A DNA stretch of 23,956 bases from Pleurobrachia bachei (Eukaryota > Ctenophora > Tentaculata > Cydippida > Pleurobrachiidae), in contig AVPN01000709.1 in assembly GCA_000695325.1 (NCBI GenBank), positions 1-23,956 on the forward strand, written 5' to 3'. The position numbers and the translations under genes were made by a program. Positions 1 to 11,168 of the stretch are shown here, piece after piece. The notes beneath the pieces were generated by a model that made no database searches, was not told the origin of the DNA, and saw nothing but the letters and a program-made list of their open reading frames with translations. How positions within the stretch are numbered: position 1 is the first letter of the stretch; the number at the start of each line of letters is the position of its first letter.

Positions 1-113
1 CTCTCTCTCTCTCTCTCTCTCTCTCGCTCTCTCTCTCTCTCGCTCTCTCCATCTCTCTCTCTTTCTCTCTCTTTCTCTATCCGTATATCTTTCTATCTCT
101 CTCTCTCAGCCTC
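1..113. repeat. (CT)n microsatellite
   Basis: Nearly pure CT dinucleotide tract with a few CG, TT and AT interruptions. Equivalent tracts sit at about 3361-3412 and 5290-5316, one at the head of each tandem unit. Confidence 0.95.
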
Positions 114-1619
114 CATCTATCTTGTGGTGTATTTCCACTTCAGTGGTTGTCAGCTATTTACGTTCTGCGGGGAGCTATTGTTAGTGCACATATGCTACAT
201 ACTTCATCTTGGTCCAATGAACTCTTTTCAATTCTGATTCTAGCTGTCTAGCTGTCTTATTTCAATCTTCTGATTCTCTTCTCGTTCTAGCTGTCTTATT
301 TCTAGCTCTTCTCGAAACTCTAACTCTAGAAATTAGATGTCGCTTCTCCTGCACTGCTGCATCAGTTACACACATGCTTTCAATTCTAGAATTCCACATT
401 GAGTAGCTATTTAAATACTGAATTAAGTGGTAAACGTCAGCTGCAGAACATCCTCTCCTTTCTAATTCTATATTCCACCTTTCTCTCTCTTTTATAGAGC
501 CCTCTCCCATCTATGCATAACTCTTAATCTTACTCGACTATCACACGGATTTTTGAGTTGATTTGCTCTATGTGTATCACTCGTTGAAGGATTTATAAAT
601 GCGTGGCGCAACATAATTGCAAAATGATTACCGTACCATTCTACAATTAAGTTTTAATTGCTACGCCTCTAGAAAATTACGTAGAGAGTGGACTAATTAA
701 AAGATTGCCTCTCTACACACACATGAGATTGCCTGAGTAATTTTGTAATTCGCATCTCATAACATCTTTTCTTCTGAGCTCATTGTCCACTGGAAATTGT
801 AGGATTCCTCTGCATCATGTACTGCTTGATCTACCTCACAATGCGGTGTGGTATTATCATGTGTGAGGCTTTATAGTCATTCATTCTATCTCTCTCTCTC
901 ACCCCTCTCTCCAACTCCCTATCTTCTCAATTTGTGTGCTGTTGAGTGTGTGCTTTGTTTCCCCGATGACAGGCGGATAACACCCACACAACACTGTATG
1001 TGATACACAATGCTATAGCCACTCACTGGGAGTATAATTCTCATTGCTCATGCTTCACTGAAGGATTTATCACTTGATTCGGTCAGAGAGATAGAGAGAT
1101 AAAGGGTGTCACTAGCTCTGATAAATTGGGTGTCTTTTACTCACCTTGCCTCCCTTGACCATTATCCTATACAGGGTGTCCCATATATTCTGAGTGTCAG
1201 TTGGCGAGCTGTCACGCAAAAACGGTGATAGTTGTGTGAAAACAAACTACGGGAGTGTGCTGGATTAATTCCTTCCTAACTGATGGTTTTGTTTTAAAAT
1301 TATTTTTCAAAAGTTCATTTTTCACGAATGAACATTCCTGCTATTCATTCATGAATTCTAAAATATTGTTTACCTTGAGTAATTCACTTTTCTTTGGCTC
1401 GCAATTATCTTTCGAATGAGCACCATAAAAGTCAAATTGAAGCACCAGATCACATGACAGTTGCGAAAATGAAAATGCATGATTTTGGCTCTTTTTGCGA
1501 CTTTCAATAGGCTGTATCACCGCGACCTTATCTTCAATCGTTTTGAAACTTTGGGTGAACATTGGATATGCAAAGATCTTTCCTCACAAGAAAAATCAAG
1601 GTCATAACTCAAAGTTCAT

Positions 1620-2998
1620 TTTTCAATTTTGGTAGTTCATTCCACTCATTCATGAACCAACATCCCTAAAGTGATGAAAATCACTACTTAACTGCTGGCT
1701 GCCTCTCCCGGAGATTCTCCGTTTCGTTGTTGAATCATGGGAAAATACTGGTACGGCACAACGGAAGGTATGTGAAAATAATTAGCTGTTTACATAACCG
1801 ATCGACCCTGATATGATTTCGAGCTTTCTTGTTACCTCGGAGGCGATCTAAAAATGGTTTGCATGTTGAAAGTCGAGGCCGGACCCAAAAGCTGTCGAAA
1901 GCTTTAAGGGATCTGTAGTTTGTTCGATTCTCTCTCAGCTTATAGATCTGATTTGTAAATTGAATCGGGTCCATATAATATAGATACCAGCCCTCATCTC
2001 AGTGTGTCATGGAGTCTCAACCACAGATATATTTGATTCATTTATCGGTCAACTGATACACATCACGTGTAGCTCCTGAATCTTTGGTTCTCATCCAATC
2101 TCCGATCTCTCATGCTTCCTATAATACGTCTTGGGTGTATTATAGGCCTGTTATATTTCTAGTATAGTCAGATCTCTTGATTTAACGGGCCTCGAAGTAA
2201 CGGAACCCCGATTAACCTTCCCCCGAGCATCCATCCGTCCGTTAAATCGAGGTCCAACTGTAGCAGTTATTTATTTTAGCCCTTGGTAACTATACTTAAA
2301 GCTAGCATGTGAACGTTTGCTGTTTGATATTATCACTAAGCATGCTAGGGATTGTTATGTTCAGGGGCGCGCGATCTGTAGGCAGAACTTTGCGCGATCT
2401 GTAGGCAGAACCTGGCAAGCTAGGGAATACGTCACTATGTTACGGACCATGATAGACTAAATTATTAGAACGTTACGTCATATTCATCGACGCTGTAATA
2501 TATCATTGTAATAGGGGCCTACTACGTAGTTTCTATAACTTTATGACAAATTCAATTAGGCCAAATATATTTACATACTTATATAGGTTATATTCCGAGG
2601 CTGAACTAGACTAATATAATATGAGAAATAGTATCAATCTGGATCATATCTTGTCAGATTTTACATTCCAATTTCCACGTGTACTACTCGTGTCTTAATA
2701 CCTAAATTATTGACAACTGAACGTCTTATGCGTGGATATTATCTCGCTTTTCAAAATCTCAAAAAGAGTCAAGTTTCAGTTATACTGTCCTGAGTCGATG
2801 TGATTTTGTGCACAGTAACGAAATTACCCCCTTCTCCATGACCAAGAGAATTTGGCGGTCGACACTTGTATCTTGTATTACTTCCACTTCATGTAATAAT
2901 ACTATATAATTCCACTTATTGCCTAGTTAGACTGTGTTTACAAATTATGTAACAGAGGGTTAGAACATAACAATCCACTTCATGTTTGTTTCCTCCTC
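1620..2998. other. Segment present only in tandem unit 1
   Basis: Relative to unit 2, 1379 extra bases lie between GTTCAT (ending 1619) and GGTATCTTT (starting 2999). I see no terminal repeats or clear target-site duplication, so a deletion from unit 2 is at least as likely as an insertion here. It contains a pogo-like MITE (2165-2260) and a 20-bp direct repeat (GCGCGATCTGTAGGCAGAAC, twice between about 2367 and 2411). No gene is recognised. A minus-strand frame from 1974 ends in a possible splice donor (CGAG/GTAACA) but has no partner exon. Confidence 0.7.
2165..2260. mobile_element. pogo/Tigger-like MITE (about 96 bp)
   Basis: The right end reads CGTTAAATCGAGGTCCAACTG followed by TA. Its reverse complement, CAGTTGGACCTCGATTTAAC, is the usual terminus of pogo-group Tc1/mariner elements. 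The left end (AGTCAGATCTCTTGATTTAACGG) is a degraded match. The TA either side fits the family's TA target duplication. It is too short to code for a transposase, so it is a non-autonomous copy. Confidence 0.7.
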
Positions 2999-3358
2999 GG
3001 TATCTTTCTTGTTGTTTTTTTCCTCACTTCATGCCGTCTTCGTTGCCATGCCACCAAACAACATTACAAGGCTTACATCACATAGAGAGAGGTAATGTTT
3101 GTTTCAATTTGGCACACTGTTTCCTTGGCACACAAATCCTTTCTTTATAGCTATGTGGTTCGTCGACCCATCGAGGAGCTGCGCTTTTGAGTTTTGGTCC
3201 TTTTTGTAAGTTGGTCTGAAATAGAACTTGTATAAACAGAGAATTGTCTTTTATCAAGCTATTCTTGGGACAATGACATCGTTATTAGGCGTTGTTTCCA
3301 CACTCAATTAGTCTTTGCACAATCTACCATCGTTTTTTTCGGCCTCATTAATAGCACA

Positions 3359-3360
<2 letters not shown>

Positions 3361-3412
<52 letters not shown>

Positions 3413-5289
3413 AGCCTATCTTGTGGTGTATTTCCACTTCAGTGGTGGTCAGCTATTTACGTTCTGCGGGGAGCTATTGTTAGTGCACATATGCTACATA
3501 CTTCATCTTGGTCCAATGAACTCTTTTCAATTCTGATTCTAGCTGTCTTATTTCGTCCAACACATTCTTCTGATTCTCTTCTCGTTCTAGCTATCTTATT
3601 TCTAGTTCTTCTCGAAACTCTAACCCTAGAAATTAGATGTCGCCTCTCTTGCACTGCTGCATCAGTTACACACATGATTTCAATTCTAGAATTCCACTTT
3701 GAGTAGCTATTTAAATACTGAATTAAGTGGTTAACGTCAGCTGCAGAACATCCTCTCCTTTCTAATTCTATATTCCACCTTTCTCTCTCTTTTATAGAGC
3801 CCTCTCTCATCTATACATATAACTCTTAATCTTACTCGACTCTCACACGGACTTTTTGAGTTTATTTGCTTTATGTGTATCACTTGTTGAATGATTTATA
3901 AATGCGTGGCGCAACATAATTGCAAAATTATTGCCGTACCATTCTACAATCAAGTTTTAATTGCCACATCTCTAGAAAATTACGTAGAGAGTGGACTAAT
4001 TAAAAGATTGCCTCTCTACACACAGAGTGCCTGAGTAATTTTGTAATTCGCATCTCATAACATCTTTTCTTCTTAGCTCATTGTCCACTGGAAATTGTAG
4101 GATTCCTCTGCATCATGTACTGCTTGATCTACCTCACAATGCGGTGTGGTATTATCATGTGTGAGGCTTTATAGTCATTCATTCTATCTCTCTCTCATCT
4201 CTCTCTCACCCCTCTCTCCAACTCCCTATCTTCTCAATTTGTGTGCTGTTGAGTGTGTGCTTTGTTTCCCCGATGACAGGCGGATAACACCCACACAACA
4301 CTGTATGTGATACACAATGCTATAGCCACTCACTGGGAGTATAATTCTCATTGCTCATGCTTCACTGAAGGATTTATCACTTGATTCGGTCAGAGAGATA
4401 GAGAGATAAAGGGTGTCACTAGCTCTGATAAATTGGGTGTCTTTTACTCACCTTGCCTCCCTTGACCATTATCCTATACAGGGTGTCCCATATATTCTGA
4501 GTGTCAGTTGGCGAGCTGTCACGCAAAAACGGTGATAGTTGTGTGAAAACAAACTACGGGAGTGTGCTGGATTAATTCCTTCCTAACTGATGGTTTTGTT
4601 TTAAAATTATTTTTCAAAAGTTCATTTTTCACGAATGAACATTCCTGCTATTCATTCATGAATTCTAAAATATTGTTTACCTTGAGTAATTCACTTTTCT
4701 TTGGCTCGCAATTATCTTTCGAATGAGCACCATAAAAGTCAAATTGAAGCACCAGATCACATGACAGTTGCGAAAATGAAAATGCATGATTTTGGCTCTT
4801 TTTGCGACTTTCAATAGGCTGTATCACCGCGACCTTATCTTCAATCGTTTTGAAACTTTGGGTGAACATTGGATATGCAAAGATCTTTCCTCACAAGAAA
4901 AATCAAGGTCATAACTCAAAGTTCATAGGTATCTTTGTTGTTGTTTTTTTCCTCACTTCATGCCGTCTTCGTTGCCATGCCACCAAACAACATTACAAGG
5001 CTTACATCACATAGGCAATGTTTGTTTCAATTTGGCACACAATTTCCTTGGCACACAAATCCTTTCTTTATAGCTATGTGGTTCGTCGACCCATCGAGGA
5101 GCTGCGCTTTTGAGTTTTGGTCCTTTTTGTAAGTTGGTCTGAAAAATAACGTGTACAAACAGAGAATTGTCTTTCAGAATTATCAAGCTATTCTTGGGAC
5201 AATGACATCGTTATTAGGCGTTGTTTCCACACTCAATTAGTATTTGCACAATCTACCATCGTTGTTTTCCGCCTCATTAATAGCACATA
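3361..5289. repeat. Tandem segmental duplication, unit 2
   Basis: Second copy, about 1.93 kb, starting with an uninterrupted (CT)n run (about 3361-3412) and ending just before the next run. It matches unit 1 closely except that it goes straight from GTTCAT (ending 4926) to GGTATCTTTGTTG, where unit 1 has 1379 extra bases. No coding gene is supported. Confidence 0.85.
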
Positions 5290-5320
<31 letters not shown>

Positions 5321-6385
5321 GTCATATCTTTCTATCTCTCTCTCTCAGCCTCCATCTATCTTGTGGTGTATTTCCACTTCAGTGGTTGTCAGCTATTTAC
5401 GTTCTGCGGGGAGCTATTGTTAGTGCACATATGCTACATACTTCATCTTGGTCCAATGAACTCTTTTCAATTCTGATTCTAGCTGTCTTATTTCGGTCCA
5501 ACACATTCTTCTGATTCTCTTCTCGTTCTAGCTGTCTTATTTCTAGCTCTTCTCGAAACTCTCACCCTAGAATTAGATGTCGCCTCTCTTGCACTGCTGC
5601 ATCAGTTAGACACATGCTTTCAATTCTAGAACTCCACTTTGAGTAGCTATTTAAATACTGAATTTAGTTGTCAGCTGCAGAATATCCTCTCCTTTTTAAT
5701 TCTATATTCCACCTAGTTCTCTCTCTTTTATAGAGCCCTCTCTCATCTATGCATAACTCTTAATTTTACTCGACTATCACACGGATTTTTGAGTTGATTT
5801 GCTCTATGTGTATCAAGATTTATAAATGCGTGGCGCAACATAATTGCAAAATTATTGCCGTACCATTCTACAATTAAGTTTTAATTGCTACGCCTCTACG
5901 TAGAGAGTGGGCTAATTAAAAGATTGCCTCTCTACACATACATGAGATTTCCTAGGTAATTTTGTAATTCGCATCTCATAACATCTTTTCTTTTGAGCTC
6001 ATTGTCCACGGGAAATTGTAGGATTCTTCTCTGCACATCCTGTACTGCTTGATCTACCTCACAATGCAGCGTGGCCTACTATAATGCATTGTCATGTGTG
6101 AGGCTTTATTCATTCTATCTCTCTCTCTCATGCCTCTCTCCAACTCCCTATCTTCTCAATTTGTGTGCTGTTGAGTGTGTGCTTTGTTTCCCCGATGACA
6201 GGCGGATAACACCCACACAACACTGTATGTGATACACAATGCTATAGCCACTCACTGCGAGTAGTACTCTCATTGCTCATGCTTCACTGCAAAGGATTTA
6301 CCACTTGATTCGGAGAGAGATGTCACTAGCTCTGATAAATTGGTTGTTTTTTACTCGCCTTGCCTCCCTTGACCATTATCCTATA
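5290..6385. repeat. Tandem segmental duplication, unit 3 (truncated)
   Basis: Third copy. It is more diverged (small indels at about 5665-5710, 5815 and 6040-6120) and homology stops at about 6385, after GACCATTATCCTATA. In units 1 and 2 the same point is followed by CAGGGTGTCCCATA. The greater divergence suggests units 1 and 2 separated from each other more recently. Confidence 0.8.
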
Positions 6386-6802
6386 GAATATCTAGATACA
6401 GGCTCTAATATAGAATTGTTCTAATAAGCTGTATCTCCAGTCTATACACGTATTTCCTAGTTTGTAGTGTAAACTTTACAGAGCTTCAGTGAAGGAAGTG
6501 CACAGTTAAAGTAATAAAGGATCGAAGTGTGGTCAAAGATGTCGACTCCTTAATTTGATCCCAAGTTACATACCTTGAGCTGCTCTTCAGTGCCTAGGCC
6601 TTATATTAAACGCTAATTGCACCTCTTCAATCTTCATTGCTAATTGCCACTACAGTATAAACCATCATGTGTCCCCGGGTCCCGACAGAAGAGAATGTGT
6701 TTATTGTTTCCCCACCTCGATCACACCACCTTGCATTTTCAGGTAGATAGCAATTAGCAAACAATCGTTTTTCAATCGAACTAAATTTTAGTAGGGACTA
6801 AA

Positions 6803-6889
6803 CAGTAGGACACCCTGAAATATCGGGAACCCCAATTTACCGGGCAAAACCATTTTCCCTGAGCATCCCAGTAAATCGGGGTCTGACTT
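6803..6889. mobile_element. pogo/Tigger-like MITE, degraded (about 87 bp)
   Basis: The left end CAGTAGGACACCCTGAAAT and the right end TAAATCGGGGTCTGACTTG are imperfect inverted copies of the CAGTCGGACCCCGATTTA terminus seen at 14756. The interior shares CCCTGAGCATCCC with the other two copies. A clean TA duplication is no longer visible. Confidence 0.6.
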
Positions 6890-6898
6890 GGTTACGAA

Positions 6899-6928
6899 GT
6901 CACCCCTAATATTGCACATAGGGGTGAC
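6899..6928. repeat. Short perfect stem-loop (10-bp stem, 10-nt loop)
   Basis: GTCACCCCTA, then loop ATATTGCACA, then TAGGGGTGAC: a perfect 10-bp inverted repeat directly after the degraded MITE. Function unknown. Confidence 0.8.
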
Positions 6929-7420
6929 AATACCGCTTGCCGAAAAATGGCAATTTTCAAGAGCTTCTCATAAAAAGTTATCGAAAACTGGTCTAAAACC
7001 AATCTAAAACGTAATGGTACTAGTTTGTATAGTAACCAGGACCTGCATTCTACAGAAAGTAACGATTCCACCACATGTGTGCACATGTTTAACAACAAAG
7101 GTGTATCACATACTACCATATATGGTCATAAAATTCCAATCTTTAGGAATTTATTCTGACTAGACTATAGCTTAATTATGAATGAAACCACCTCAAATAC
7201 CTTTGGAATAGCATTTTACACATTCCTGAAGCTTTTTGTAACCAAATTCCAGCATCTTCATGGTTTTCCAAAAATAAAAACAGTGTTGATGGCCAAAATA
7301 TCGAAAAATTCGGGTATGTAATGGTAGCTCAGACAATTTCCGCGGTATGTTCAAAAAATTAGAACTTTCTGTTTTGTAATTTGGACACAGGAATTTTTTT
7401 CCCGCTGTACAAGCGATATT

Positions 7421-7470
7421 ATTACCCCTACGTGCTCGCGCCCACCGGGGCGCTCGCGTGGTGGGGTAAT
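7421..7470. repeat. G+C-rich stem-loop
   Basis: ATTACCCC (7421-7428) pairs with GGGGTAAT (7463-7470). The interior is strongly G+C-rich with further self-complementary GCGCC/GGCGC and CGCG segments, unlike the A+T-rich surroundings. Confidence 0.65.
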
Positions 7471-7585
7471 TTCATTACCAAGGATCTGACTGTGTAGGGT
7501 CGGGTTTGGAAGGACAGGGGCCTCCCTGAGGGACGATAGACATAATATAACAGTATACTAATATTATTCTCTTTCTCTATTCCAG

Positions 7586-7911
7586 ATATAGATATTTTGG
7601 AGTTATGCCGAGAGGTTGCTATGGTTACAGAGGAATTCAAGGATGACCAATCAGAAATCAAGCACCATAACGACGAACTATGTGGTAAGTAAAGCTGCAT
7701 TTCACGGCCCCCGGAACTCACAGTCACAAATGTAACTACATAGACTCGATAAAATATCTCTCTCCGTGATCTCTATCTCCCATACTCTTTTCAGATTCAT
7801 GATATTAAACAGTAATCACGATATTTATTAATTGAATACTTTTCAGATTCAACAGAAAAGTTGGGGAAATCTGTGGACGATGTGCTAGAAAAACTTGAAG
7901 GATCAAACTAA
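7586..7911 (+). CDS. 3'-terminal exons of an unrecognised gene (partial)
   Basis: Two exons join in frame. Exon 7586-7684 follows a pyrimidine-rich TTCTCTTTCTCTATTCCAG acceptor and ends at TGTG/GTAAGT. Exon 7847-7911 follows ACTTTTCAG and ends with TAA at 7909-7911. The exon 7586 frame leaves two bases before ATA, and the split codon G/AT gives Asp across the second junction. The deduced tail is about 53 residues, rich in Glu, Asp and Lys (LELCREVAMVTEEFKDDQ, then STEKLGKSVDDVLEKLEGSN), with heptad-like spacing that could be a short coiled coil. I do not recognise the family, and the 5' part was not found. A second acceptor-like TTTTCAG/ATTCA at 7788-7799 would give an immediate stop (Asp-Ser-stop), so alternative 3' splicing is possible. 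It could also be a remnant. Confidence 0.5.
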
Positions 7912-7980
7912 AAATTGGATTAGCTGCATAATAATTAACTGTTATTTATTAGAGGATATCTTGATTCATATAGTCAATTA

Positions 7981-8204
7981 ACTTCATCAGAACAGTAATA
8001 CAATTTCTCATTTGTTATTTTCCTATCAGTGACAAACGGTGCTATATATGTATTGTTATACATAGAGAGCATTTTTTATTGTTTAGTTGCTTTGATGTTA
8101 TTCTTATTTAACACCCGTAAATGAAAATCTTTGAATTGTTTTAACTCAATCTGATCTCTTACGTATTCTGTCGTACGCTCACTCCGGACCAAAAGTGTGA
8201 GAGC
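7981..8204. repeat. 224-bp direct repeat, left copy
   Basis: I see no difference between this stretch and 11168-11391, from ACTTCATCAG to GTGTGAGAGC. Here it lies in the probable 3' flank of the gene ending at 7911, and its last bases run into the approximately 330-bp tandem repeats. Confidence 0.9.
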
Positions 8205-8960
8205 ATTTTAACCGTTTTTTTTGCTACAGCCTATTTTCAAAGTGGCGTTTTCTCTCTTTTTTGCGGCATTTTCGATGCCAGGACCACACTTTTTGAGATA
8301 GAAACATAAAATTCTGGGAATTTGAAGAGAATATAGGGGTGAATAAGCACAAAGAAGGATTTTTGAAACGGAGCTCATTTCTGGTCATGAGAACAGTTTA
8401 CTTTTTTACGTCTTTAGCCCGCTTTCTGAGAATGTTCCCATGCTTCATTTTGGATGAAAATTTGGTGAAAGTTGCTCCAAACGATTGTCTATGTAGCCCA
8501 AAAATTATGGAACTTTCCCGCCAAAAGTGTTACCTAGAGAGCCGAAATAGTAAGCCTAGTTTTTTGGCAGAAAACTGCCTTTTCCTTGCAAGACTTATTG
8601 CGATGTTGACAACACATTTTTTGCGATAGAAGCATCAAATTCTGGGGATTTCAAGAGAATATGAAGGTAAATAAGCCCAAAGAAGGATTTTCGAAACGGA
8701 GTTCATTTGTGGCCTTGAGAACGGTCTACTTTCTCCTATCTTTAACGCCCTGCCCAGGAGGCATCCATGGTAAGTTAAGGTTAAAAATTGGTGAAAAGAT
8801 GCTTCATACGATTGTTTATTGGGTCCCAGAATTTTAACACTAACTGACCAAAAATGTCGTGTACAGAGCCAAAACTGTACACCTAACTGATGCAGATGTG
8901 TCAAAATGCTATTTGATCACGTCACAACACATTTTTAGAGGTAGAAGCGTGAAATGATCC
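8187..8960. repeat. Diverged tandem repeats, period about 315-330 bp
   Basis: The motif CCAAAAGTGT...GAGAGC recurs at about 8187, 8519 and 8847. The motif GATAGAARCATxAAATTCTGGGxATTT recurs at about 8297 and 8625, with a shorter match at 8940. There are about two and a half copies, clearly diverged, so this is an older repeat than the 224-bp duplication. Frames at 8339-8629 (+) and 8635-8904 (-) lie inside it and have no support as genes. Confidence 0.75.
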
Positions 8961-9168
8961 ATTAAGCTTCTCCTATACTTCCATAACACCTACTTTAATC
9001 ACTAAAAAGAAATTGACCCCATCTCTGACCATGTTCTCCTTTTTTACATTGTCAAATTTAATTGACTGCAAATGAAACTTGTGTGTTATTGCAAAAAATA
9101 GATTGGTTAAATTTCAACACAGGGAATAAATATTCTAGAGTTCACCACACAATAAATTGAAAACTATC

Positions 9169-11050
9169 CTAAACATGGGATGTGTACAATTCCCGTTTCT
9201 CTAAACAGGATTTCAACTGTCTAGCTGTGGCCCCAAGCCCCTTCAACCACTCAGCTGCTTCATCCGGTGTGAACTGCAAGTATTGATCACAAGTGATGAG
9301 TGTTTCCATTTTCGCTGCAAGAGCGGGTGTCACGAGGTCAGTTTTGAGAAGAGGATTCTTCTTTCGTGCTCGCAATGACTCAAAGCTCTCAGTCTTGGCG
9401 GTGAAACTTTTCATCACCAACTTACGGTCTCTAACTATACATGCAAGCGCCTCACTGTCCCCCAACGCGTCATGGAGATTATGGCTACTACCACCCACAG
9501 CATTAGCAAGTGACCCTCGTGCACCTAAGACATTCATTAGATCACCTAAGAAGAGGTTCTGTCTCATTTTGTCCAATACCGGTCCGTCGAGCAAAGAACT
9601 GTGGTGAAGCAGGACATGGTTGTCGAAGGCATTGTTGTTGTAGCCGACCAACAAAGCCTGGCCGTTGCAGCTGGTGAATATCCATTCTATAAACTCAGCT
9701 AAGGCTAGCCGTAATGGTATTGTGGAGAGCGTTTCCAACCGGTGTGGCCAACGCCTCACCAACTCATTGTTCACTAAATACAGATTGTTAACGGCACTGG
9801 CGTCTGGCGGAATTGGTGCTGTAGGTGTAACATATTGTGTGAAGGTTCTTACTATCTGGTAGGTGTCCATGTTCAGCTCCACTGCTCCAATCTGAAGATG
9901 CAAAATGTTCAATAATTAGGCTGTTCATGAGCGCTCCTAATTTTCACATGAAACAATATTTTACTAAAATTTTTAGTGTAATTCGGAAACCTGTCTGATA
10001 TACTGACCTGCAATATGTCTGACGTCCTGAATAGTCCACCAGTCTCAAAGTCAAACAAAAATAATCGTTTCTCCCGTATAATTTGTTGGGAGTCCAGCAG
10101 AATCATGGCAGTGGTACTCAGTCCCACTCCCCGGTCATACTCCGCCATCTTATGTAGGTCTGCGTAGATTTTGCTATCTTTCTGTTTTTTCGCCTTCCTT
10201 ACATGTTTCTCACGGGCACTTGTAGTGGAACCAGACGGGTTCTTCCGTTTACCTAGAATTTTTATAGAGATTATAACTAATGGTAACTGATGGTTTGATG
10301 AGGTTATTCGAATGTGCATTTTTACCAAGTCTAGCTAATGCTTCATCAGGAAGTTGAGGGAGGTGTAGTTTCTCGTGATATTTTCTAACTGTCCATTGAA
10401 TCCCGTCATTTCTAGCTGCCACTCCCAAGTTCACTCGTGGATTGAGATTTGTTGAGTAAGTGTTATGCTTATGCCCGGTTCGCTTCGCGATATCTTTATG
10501 CACGCTCTCCACCTAGTGGAAAAGATATAATAGATCACTGTCAGGATAAACCGGTGAAATAATTCACTATATTATATAATCATCTATTCTAACCTGGCTT
10601 GTAGATTTCATGTCGGTAAGAGAAGGAGTGATTAGAGCAAAATCACTGAGTAACGATTTCAATTTCGTTAACTTCTCCGATCTGATGTGGCTGAACCAAG
10701 ACTTTTTCTCGCCACCAGTACATCCAGCTGTGCATCCAGTATGGTCCCCTCCCGCATGTGCCACGAGAGCCTACGATTGAGTACCATTGTTATCGAAATG
10801 AATACTTTAGTAGTATGTGTGAGAGATTATAAGAGAGAAAAATAATAGACAGGGAAAGTTAGCACTCTACCTTGAAGTATTGAGACATCCACTCGTGGTC
10901 TCTGTCGAATTCAAACGCATCGCTAATTTTTTTCATAAAATAGTCACGTGCTCCGGACGGTGACTTCCCCCAAATGCTCATAACTCTCCCCTTCAAATTT
11001 TTTTTCGTGTGGTTCTTGTCCTTATTGATTCTTATATCTGGAAGGACTTC
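9169..11050 (-). CDS. Mutator-like transposase tail fused to DEDDh 3'-5' exonuclease (5'-partial, five exons)
   Basis: The exons are 10871-11050, 10594-10770, 10326-10512, 10008-10252 and 9169-9891. All junctions are GT-AG and the frame stays open for about 482 residues to the stop at 9169. The C-terminal half is a DnaQ-like exonuclease with all motifs: ExoI LFLFDFETGG (Asp and Glu, about 10035-10064), then DILQIGAVELN formed across the last splice; ExoII VGYNNNAFDNH (about 9615-9650); ExoIII HDALGDSEAL (about 9445-9475). It should therefore be catalytically competent on DNA or RNA 3' ends (family knowledge). The first three exons hold HAGGDHTGCTAGC and ESVHKDIAKR...RVNLGVAARNDG, which resemble the C-terminal Cys/His and E...N-rich part of animal Mutator-like transposases (inference). 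A basic stretch (EKHVRKAKKQKDSK) links the halves. No initiator Met or DDE core is visible. Upstream is only a TA repeat and a duplicated segment, so the gene is truncated or broken by assembly. It is more probably a transposon gene than a host repair nuclease. Confidence 0.75.
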
Positions 11051-11129
11051 CTGCAAGGGAGAGAGATAGAGGGAGCTCAGAGGGATAGAGGAGAGAATCC
11101 TAGAGCTCTAGAATGATGGAGAAACTATT

Positions 11130-11168
11130 CATATATATATATATGACATATATATATATATATATATA
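11130..11168. repeat. (TA)n microsatellite
   Basis: Two ATATAT runs separated by GAC, directly upstream of the first visible exonuclease exon and abutting the right copy of the 224-bp repeat. Confidence 0.9.

Larger units (their letters stand above)
1..3360. repeat. Tandem segmental duplication, unit 1 (with 1.38 kb extra)
   Basis: First of three head-to-tail copies of a non-coding unit; this one is cut by the window start. It begins in a (CT)n tract and ends at the sequence AATAGCACATA just before the next (CT)n tract. The landmark CTTGTGGTGTATTTCC is at 121 here, 3420 in unit 2 and 5360 in unit 3. Identity to unit 2 is high from 121 to 1619 and again from 2999 to 3360. Small minus-strand reading frames at 262-510 and 1341-1562 recur in unit 2, but the differences in the first are mostly amino-acid changing, so I do not call them genes. 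(CT)n at each junction suggests unequal exchange between microsatellites (inference). Confidence 0.85.
6386..7585. other. Intergenic stretch, no recognisable gene
   Basis: Apart from the MITE at 6803-6889 and the hairpins at 6899-6928 and 7421-7470, I see only unannotatable A+T-rich DNA. It may include upstream exons or introns of the gene whose last exons start at 7586, but none can be identified. Confidence 0.6.

Noticed and set aside
262-510. Minus-strand frame with a longer counterpart at 3457-3810, charged protein
   Set aside because: It recurs only because the region is duplicated. The differences are mostly amino-acid changing, and unit 3 breaks the frame, so there is no sign of selection for a protein.
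1341-1562. 73-residue frame identical at 4648-4869
   Set aside because: The identity reflects recent duplication of DNA. No motif, splice context or third copy supports coding.
8339-8904. Frames on both strands in the approximately 330-bp tandem repeats
   Set aside because: They overlap repeats, differ between repeat copies and have no recognisable domain.
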